This document shows, one piece after another, positions 58,883 through 64,000 of a DNA stretch of 64,000 nucleotides. Source of the stretch: an uncultured Porphyromonadaceae bacterium (GTDB taxonomy: Bacteria; Bacteroidota; Bacteroidia; Bacteroidales; Muribaculaceae); contig CABUIO010000009.1 of assembly GCA_902491625.1 (NCBI GenBank), positions 7,273-71,272 on the forward strand. Reading direction: 5' to 3'. Under the pieces are notes generated by a model that was given only the letters and a program-made list of their open reading frames with translations, was not told the origin of the DNA and did no database searches. The translations under genes were made by a program, and so were the position numbers. Within the stretch, counting starts at the first letter, position 1. Each line of letters starts with the position of its first letter.

Positions 58883-60293
58883 AATGAACAAGCATAATTC
58901 CGACAATGACGATTCGATGTCGCGCGTGAAGGAGCTGGGCACGGCTCCGATCGCACGCATTCTCTGGAAATACAGCCTCCCGGCAGTCATCGGCACGGTG
59001 GTCACTTCCATCTACCATCTGATCGACTCTATCGTCATCGGCCATGCTATCGACAACCCCAACGTCATCACCGGAATTGCGGTGACTTTCCCCGTCATGT
59101 CCCTTTCCGGAGCGCTCGGCATGCTTATCGGCGCCGGAGCAGCCACACGCATCTCCATCGTCATGGGACAGAAAGACATCGGACGCGCACGCCTGATCTT
59201 AGGCAACTCCGTCGTGCTGACAGTCATCATAGGCATACTCTACATGAGCGGTTTCCTGATCTTCCTCGATCCCATTCTCCGCGCTTTCGGAGCCTCGGAT
59301 GCCTCGTTGCCCTATGCCCGACAGTTCATGCAATGGCTCATTCCGGGCATGGTGCTCATCAACCTCACCTTCTCCTACAACAACGTGATGCGTGCCACCG
59401 GCTATCCCCGCAAGGCCATGTACACCAACCTCATGGGCGCCGGTCTCAACATGATTCTCGCGCCGCTTTTCCTCTTCGGTTTCCACTGGGGAATCTGGGG
59501 CGCGGCGCTTGCCACGGACATATCCATGTCTGTGACGGCGGTCTTCGTAATGCAGCATTTCTTCGTGCCTTCCCACACGCTTTCATTTAAGCGCGGCACT
59601 TTCCGCCTCAGATGGAGCGTAGTCTCGTCGGTAATCTCAATCGGCATGGCGCCGTTTCTCATCAACGTGGCCGCTGCCGGAATCAATGCCATAGTCAACA
59701 ATTCGCTCAAATTCTACGGCGGCGACAACGCCATCGCAGCGGTCGTGGCCTTCAACCGCTATGTGACTGTCTTCATTATGATAGTCATAGGCATCTGTCA
59801 GGGCATGCAGCCTATCCTGGGCTATAACTACGGCTCGGGACGCTACAACCGACTATTCCGTACACTGCTTTACGCCGCCATCGCAGGCACGACGGTGACG
59901 GCCATAGGCTCTGCGGTGGCGCAGATCGCTCCCCGCGGAATTGCTTCGCTGTTCATGCAGGATCCCGCCCAGATCGACGCGGCTGTAAAGTGTCTTAAAA
60001 TCACGACCATCACCTTCTGGATCGTAGGTTTCCAGATCATCGCCACAAACTTCTTCCAATCGCTCGGTATGCCGTTGAAGGCCATTTTCCTGTCCCTCAC
60101 CCGACAGATCATCTTCATGATTCCGCTGTTGCTTGTCCTCCCGCGTTTCTGGCAGCTCGACGGCGTCTGGACGGCCTATCCCATCTCTGACACCATCGCG
60201 ACGATCGTGACGGCGCTGATGCTCCTGTGGCAGATTCGCGCAATCAGGCGCATGGCCGCAACGAAGCCTTCCCCCGAACCTATCGTCCGGTAA
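58875..60293 (+). CDS. MATE family multidrug efflux transporter
   Basis: 472 residues with about 12 hydrophobic segments and the family N-terminus (GTAPIARILWKYSLPAVIGT, YHLIDSIVIGHAIDN). ATGYPRKAMYTNLMGAGLNM and QPILGYNYGSGRYNRLFRT are typical MATE positions. It exports drugs or metabolites using Na+ or H+. The start overlaps the WYL stop by 8 bases, so the regulator and exporter are cotranscribed. The 3' end overlaps the BtuG-like gene on the other strand by 14 bases. Confidence 0.9.
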   Translation: MNEMNKHNSDNDDSMSRVKELGTAPIARILWKYSLPAVIGTVVTSIYHLIDSIVIGHAIDNPNVITGIAVTFPVMSLSGALGMLIGAGAATRISIVMGQKDIGRARLILGNSVVLTVIIGILYMSGFLIFLDPILRAFGASDASLPYARQFMQWLIPGMVLINLTFSYNNVMRATGYPRKAMYTNLMGAGLNMILAPLFLFGFHWGIWGAALATDISMSVTAVFVMQHFFVPSHTLSFKRGTFRLRWSVVSSVISIGMAPFLINVAAAGINAIVNNSLKFYGGDNAIAAVVAFNRYVTVFIMIVIGICQGMQPILGYNYGSGRYNRLFRTLLYAAIAGTTVTAIGSAVAQIAPRGIASLFMQDPAQIDAAVKCLKITTITFWIVGFQIIATNFFQSLGMPLKAIFLSLTRQIIFMIPLLLVLPRFWQLDGVWTAYPISDTIATIVTALMLLWQIRAIRRMAATKPSPEPIVR

Positions 60294-61425
60294 AGACGAT
60301 ATGCGCCGGTATGTCGCCGGTGCGCACACTCCAGCGGAGCACTCCCTCGGGGCTGTAGCAGTGAAGCCATCCGGGATTCACGTAGTTGCGCGCGTCGGTC
60401 ACGAAAATGTCCCGGCTCACCGGATTCACGGCCACGCCGTATGGCAGCTTGATCCGGCTCTCGGTTCCGTCCGTGATGAAGCCATCGCTCACCTTCTCGC
60501 GGAGTCTCACGTCCACTATGCCGTATTCAACCTCGTTGCGCATCGTCTCGTAGCTCCACTGCGTCGAGACGTAATAGAGACTGTCTCCGCACAACGAATA
60601 GTCGCTCACACCTAGCGGCAGACGCGCCGTGATGCGCCGTTTGCGCGTGTCGTAGCATGTCAGCGACGGCTCGGTGCCGTAGTAGTCGCCGCGCGAGGTG
60701 ATCCACAGCTGGCCATAGCGGTCGCTGACCACACGGTGGAGGTTTATGGCAATCTCCACCCGCTCGGTCTCGCGGAAGGTGTTCAAATCTATCACTGAGA
60801 GCGTGTTCTCGTAGTTGGGCACCATATAGCCGCCGGAGTTGGCGATATAGAGCTTTCCGTCGGCTATCGCCATCCCGTCAGGCTGATAACCGGTTATGAC
60901 CCTCCCGGTCTCTTGCAACGTTGCCGTGTCGATGCGCGCCACGTAGCCTAACTGGGCGTGCTCCGGGCCGATCTGCACGGGACCGGCGTAGGAGGTCACG
61001 TAGGCATAGCCGCCGTCGAAAACTATATAACGGCAATTGGGAATGTTGACCTGGCCGATTCTGCGGGCATCGGAAGCACGCATCACCTCGACCTTGTTGC
61101 TGCAGTTGATCACTGCCCAGAGCTTGCTGCCGTAGATGCCGAGATGATTGCCGACGTCTCCCAATTCTTTAGGCACGTCGGGATTCGCCGAGGCGTAGAT
61201 GTCGCGGAAGTAGGTGGCTCTGCCGTAGTCGTAATAGTCGAGCGAAGCCTTGTTACTCCCCATGTTCCCCTCATTGAGCAGATAGAAGCCGCTCACGGAT
61301 GTGAACTCCGGATCGCCGGTCACGACCGTGTCGGGGATATAGATGACATCATCCTCCCTGCATCCCTGCATCCCTACGGCAAGCAGGATCAGGCCGGCCA
61401 CAGCCATTGTCTTTTTCAGTCTCAT
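60280..61425 (-). CDS. Surface beta-propeller lipoprotein, BtuG-like (YncE/DUF5074)
   Basis: 381 residues. Lipobox GMQGC near residue 22, then seven or so propeller blades with repeats such as YIVFDGGYAYVTSYAGPV, MAIADGKLYIANSGGYMV and YGVAVNPVSRDIFVTDA. In Bacteroides the BtuG proteins of this type sit on the receptor BtuB and capture vitamin B12. The pairing with a TonB receptor here (ATGA overlap) matches that arrangement. Ligand specificity is not proven. It is probably surface-exposed. Confidence 0.75.
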   Translation of the reverse strand: MRLKKTMAVAGLILLAVGMQGCREDDVIYIPDTVVTGDPEFTSVSGFYLLNEGNMGSNKASLDYYDYGRATYFRDIYASANPDVPKELGDVGNHLGIYGSKLWAVINCSNKVEVMRASDARRIGQVNIPNCRYIVFDGGYAYVTSYAGPVQIGPEHAQLGYVARIDTATLQETGRVITGYQPDGMAIADGKLYIANSGGYMVPNYENTLSVIDLNTFRETERVEIAINLHRVVSDRYGQLWITSRGDYYGTEPSLTCYDTRKRRITARLPLGVSDYSLCGDSLYYVSTQWSYETMRNEVEYGIVDVRLREKVSDGFITDGTESRIKLPYGVAVNPVSRDIFVTDARNYVNPGWLHCYSPEGVLRWSVRTGDIPAHIVFTGR

Positions 61426-63440
61426 AGTGTGAATCTCAGTGTGAAACGATAATTGCGTCCGGGCATCGGATAGTTCTGAATCACCTCATATTGCTGGTTG
61501 AAGATATTGTTCACTTCGAGCGTGCCCCTCACGATGACGCTCCGCCCCAATGGACATGAATACTGAACCGACATGTCGTGGGTGTACCACGGCTGCTCGT
61601 AGTTGGCCGGGATATTCGCCGAGGTGTGCCAGCGTTCACCGACATAGATGAAGCTGTAGTTCAGCGCCAGGCCGCGCCATTCGGCGTGTGCCGTGGCGGA
61701 GCCGCTGTGCAGCGGGATATAGGCGATCTGCCCCTTGTATGTCCCTGCGGCGTCGGCGCGGTCCGAAGGATCGCTGTAGTCGCGCGCACGCTCGTAGCTA
61801 TAGGTCAGCCGTCCGCCGACCGACACACCCCCGGGAATCAGCGCCGTGCCGTGAAGCGTGGCGTCAACACCGAAGATACGCGCCTCGCCGATGTTCATCA
61901 TCATCCAGCGGTATTGGCCTGTCCCTTTCGGCACTGCGATTATCTTGTCTGTCACGCGGTTATAGTAGACGTCGCATGTCGCACCGAACTCCTTCAGCCA
62001 TCCAGGAAGCGTGCTCAGATCCCACGACACTCCGCCGGAATACTGCGTGGCATACTCCGGCTTCAGTTCCGCGTTGCCTATGTCGGTGTAATACAGATCG
62101 TTGAACGTCGGCATCCTGAATATCCGCTTGTAGAAGGCATGAAACGACAGCTGACGTGTTCCCCACGGCTTCCACGCCACGAACACCGACGGTGTCAGTT
62201 TGTGGAAATTCCGGTTGCGCTCGCCATGCTGTCCTCCCCCGGTGATGACGGCGTGGTCCCACACCTCGGTCAGCAGCAGACTCGCCTGCGCCTTCACCCC
62301 GCGCCATTGCCATGACGACGCCAACGCGCCAAGCAGCATGTTGCGCCGGGGATGCGAGAAATTTACCATCCCTGACTCTAATTTGTCCCACTGCCAGTCG
62401 GCGGAAGCGGCAATGTCCCATCCCTGCAGGATCGTATAGCGGTGCGACGTGCTCAGATACAGCTCATCCTGACGGAAGCTGTTGTCTATGTACATCAGAG
62501 TCGTGTCCGGATTCAGATAGCGCATCCGGTCGTGGGCATACTTGCCGTTGACCATCCACTCATAGCGGCCGTTGCACGACGTCTGCTGCGCCGAACCCTG
62601 AAAAAACAGATTGCGATCCCACTGATGCTGCGAATTCTTCCACACATTGTTGACGATCGCACCCGGAATGCCTCGCGACGAATCGTAGTAATAAGCCTTC
62701 GCGCTCCAGTGGCCGCGAGTGAAATCGCCGTAAACAGTCGCCTCGCCGCGCAAAGCATGTATCATGCCGTTCTGACGCGTCGCTGTCGTGTCCCATGCCG
62801 TCGTGCCGTCGCTGAACACCTTCCGGTAGCGGAACTTGTATCGTCCCGTCGCAAACAGATACTCAGCCGAGGCCGACAGTGAGACCCTGTCGCTGATCCG
62901 CCATTCCCACCGCGCGATAGGATTCGCAAGACCGAACGAACCGCAGCGCATCCCCACCTCAAGATTGTAACGCTTCCCCGGAGAGAACCGCGGACGCCGA
63001 GTACGGATATACACCGACGTACCACTGCCGAAATCCCTCGCAGGCTGAAAGATCTCCGACTTCTGACCGTTATACATCGAAATTTCCTCGACATTATCCA
63101 GCGAATAACGCCCCAAATCGACCTGACCGTTCTGCGCGTTCGTGATCTGGATACCGTCATAGAACACCCCCGTATGATTGCTTCCCATACCGCGCACGTC
63201 GATAGTCTTCACGCCACCCACACCACCGTAATCCTTCACCTGCGCCCCGGAGAAATAACGCATCGCATCAGCAACACTATGTGCGTTCAGACCCTCTAAG
63301 CGCTCCCCCGAAAGCCGCTGCGCCGGAATGACCTCTTCATCCCGTCTCCGCGCCGTCACCACCACCTCAGGCAGATCCTGCACCGCAGAATCCGCCGCAG
63401 CGACAGAAGCCGCCAGCGCTATGACCACAGAAAGAACCAT
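61422..63440 (-). CDS. TonB-dependent receptor, BtuB-like
   Basis: 672 residues. After a short signal (MVLSVVIALAASVAAADS) and the TonB-box-like region LPEVVVTARR, the plug domain runs to about 150 (VADAMRYFSGAQVKDYGGVG, IDVRGMGSNHTGVFYDGIQI) and the 22-strand barrel follows, ending EVNNIFNQQYEVIQ and RFTLRFTL. The length fits small-ligand receptors like BtuB rather than SusC. The n-region of the signal lacks the usual lysine or arginine, but no upstream start is available before a stop codon. It is transcribed with the BtuG-like gene. Confidence 0.85.
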   Translation of the reverse strand: MVLSVVIALAASVAAADSAVQDLPEVVVTARRRDEEVIPAQRLSGERLEGLNAHSVADAMRYFSGAQVKDYGGVGGVKTIDVRGMGSNHTGVFYDGIQITNAQNGQVDLGRYSLDNVEEISMYNGQKSEIFQPARDFGSGTSVYIRTRRPRFSPGKRYNLEVGMRCGSFGLANPIARWEWRISDRVSLSASAEYLFATGRYKFRYRKVFSDGTTAWDTTATRQNGMIHALRGEATVYGDFTRGHWSAKAYYYDSSRGIPGAIVNNVWKNSQHQWDRNLFFQGSAQQTSCNGRYEWMVNGKYAHDRMRYLNPDTTLMYIDNSFRQDELYLSTSHRYTILQGWDIAASADWQWDKLESGMVNFSHPRRNMLLGALASSWQWRGVKAQASLLLTEVWDHAVITGGGQHGERNRNFHKLTPSVFVAWKPWGTRQLSFHAFYKRIFRMPTFNDLYYTDIGNAELKPEYATQYSGGVSWDLSTLPGWLKEFGATCDVYYNRVTDKIIAVPKGTGQYRWMMMNIGEARIFGVDATLHGTALIPGGVSVGGRLTYSYERARDYSDPSDRADAAGTYKGQIAYIPLHSGSATAHAEWRGLALNYSFIYVGERWHTSANIPANYEQPWYTHDMSVQYSCPLGRSVIVRGTLEVNNIFNQQYEVIQNYPMPGRNYRFTLRFTL

Positions 63441-63444
63441 ACCG

Positions 63445-63452
63445 CAAAGTTA
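63445..63452 (-). promoter_or_regulatory. -7 box of the TonB receptor gene, abutting the start codon
   Basis: TAACTTTG on the minus strand, four bases before the ATG at 63440. The -33 region is weak. No room is left for a riboswitch between the promoter and the gene. Confidence 0.55.
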
Positions 63453-63542
63453 ACAAAAATAATAATTGCTCCTCATAGTTCCCCTTGTTCGAAAAAATAG
63501 TTCCTCATGGTTCTCAATGGTTCGCCAATCTGTTCTACTTTA

Positions 63543-64000
63543 GCGCCCCTTGCGGCGCAACACCGTGCTCGGCCATTCTTGGCCGAGATCTCCCCCCGAA
63601 TCTGTCCTTTGTCCGCGCCGCTTGCGGCGCAACATTGTGCTCGGCCATTCTTGGCCGAAAAGAACCGCAACCATCCGAAAAGCTGTCCTTCGTCCGCGCC
63701 CCTCGCGGCGCAACATTGTGCTCGGCCATTCTTGGCCGAGAAGAACCGCAACCACCCGAAGCGGTCCTCCGTCCGCGCCCCTTTCGGCGCAACATTGTGC
63801 TCGGCCATTCTTGGCCAAGATCTCCCCCCGAATCTGTCCTTTGTCCGCGCCGCTTGCGGCGCAACATTGTGCTCGGCCATTCTTGGCCGAAAAGAACCGC
63901 AACCATCCGAAAAGCTGTCCTTCGTCCGCGCCCCTCGCGGCGCAACATTGTGCTCGGCCATTCTTGGCCGAGAAGAACCGCAACCACCCGAAGCGGTCCT
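63543..64000. repeat. Higher-order tandem array of hairpin repeats, runs off the window
   Basis: Units start at 63543, 63615, 63696, 63775, 63847 and 63928, with lengths 72, 81, 79, 72, 81 and a truncated last one. The three types recur in order, so the super-period is 232 bases. Every unit has the stem TCGGCCA/TGGCCGA (or one mismatch) around TTCT, and the second type also GCGCCGC/GCGGCGC. The whole array has no stop on the minus strand in any frame, but the period is not a multiple of 3, so it is not protein-coding. Confidence 0.92.

Noticed and set aside
63453..63542. Cobalamin riboswitch ahead of the TonB receptor
   Set aside because: The space to the repeat array is under 100 bases and lies upstream of the -7 box, and no B12-box-like sequence is visible.
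63473..63987. Three overlapping minus-strand frames of about 150 codons over the terminal repeat array
   Set aside because: They are open in all frames because the tandem units lack stops on that strand; the 232-base super-period changes frame each round, so no constant protein repeat is kept.
63543..64000. CRISPR-like array at the right edge
   Set aside because: The segments between the conserved cores are themselves repeated in order, so there are no unique spacers, and no cas gene is seen.

Overview
The window looks like chromosome from a gut Bacteroidales bacterium, probably Muribaculaceae (formerly S24-7). The evidence is repeated promoters of the Bacteroidetes form TTTG-N19/20-TAnnTTTG, type IX secretion genes (PorU, PorV), a prfB gene with the CTT-TGA-C frameshift, DUF3078 and GYF_2 proteins, SusE/F-like modules, and a TonB receptor paired with a beta-propeller lipoprotein. 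The family-level placement is an inference. Most of the window is GC-rich and densely coding, with many ATGA start/stop overlaps. A few clearly AT-richer patches (2.9-3.9, 7.7-9.3, 34.7-35.5 and 41.4-42.2 kb) carry accessory genes.

Layout. 0-7.7 kb: the tail of a PorU-like protein, then parE-coaD, an inserted three-gene DUF3791/DUF3990 cassette, a C-terminal processing protease and two envelope proteins. 7.7-9.3 kb: an AlbA_2/winged-helix protein with a probable 5' frameshift and a 42-bp tandem repeat. 9.3-15 kb: prfB, an acyl-CoA synthetase, pheS and nth. 15-21 kb: porU and a GYF_2/NlpC-P60 operon. 21-25 kb: sufC-sufD-sufS and cvpA. 25-31.4 kb: a minus-strand exopolysaccharide operon (Wza, Wzz, Wzy-like, two glycosyltransferases). 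31.6-34.2 kb: porV-ispF-GH25. 34.3-35.5 kb: an orphan gene and a HEPN-type Abi protein behind two convergent promoters with identical inverted -7 boxes. 35.6-41.4 kb: carA-carB, two identical tRNA-Asn genes, glycerate kinase. 41.4-42.1 kb: a REP-associated transposase between perfect 52-bp inverted repeats. 42.2-54.4 kb: plus-strand glycan genes (two GT4, radical SAM, GNAT acyltransferase, Wzi-like porin, then dehydratase, ATP-grasp, NeuB, NeuC, NeuA, LOG). 54.6-57 kb: two secreted starch-type proteins with type IX-like C-termini. 57.3-60.3 kb: ferritin, a WYL regulator, MATE. 60.3-63.4 kb: a BtuB/BtuG-like pair. 63.5-64 kb: a higher-order tandem array of hairpin repeats running off the end.

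How the parts fit. PorV and PorU would export and anchor cargo such as the amylase and its SusE/F-like neighbour. The 25-31 kb operon and the 42-54 kb genes together could build a surface glycan carrying a nonulosonic (sialic or legionaminic type) sugar. The main non-routine signals are the inserted DUF3990 cassette, a ~190-bp dispersed repeat with a conserved fold found twice behind unrelated genes, the promoter pair at the abi gene, the RAYT/REP unit, several promoters so close to start codons that the mRNAs would be leaderless, and the terminal hairpin array.
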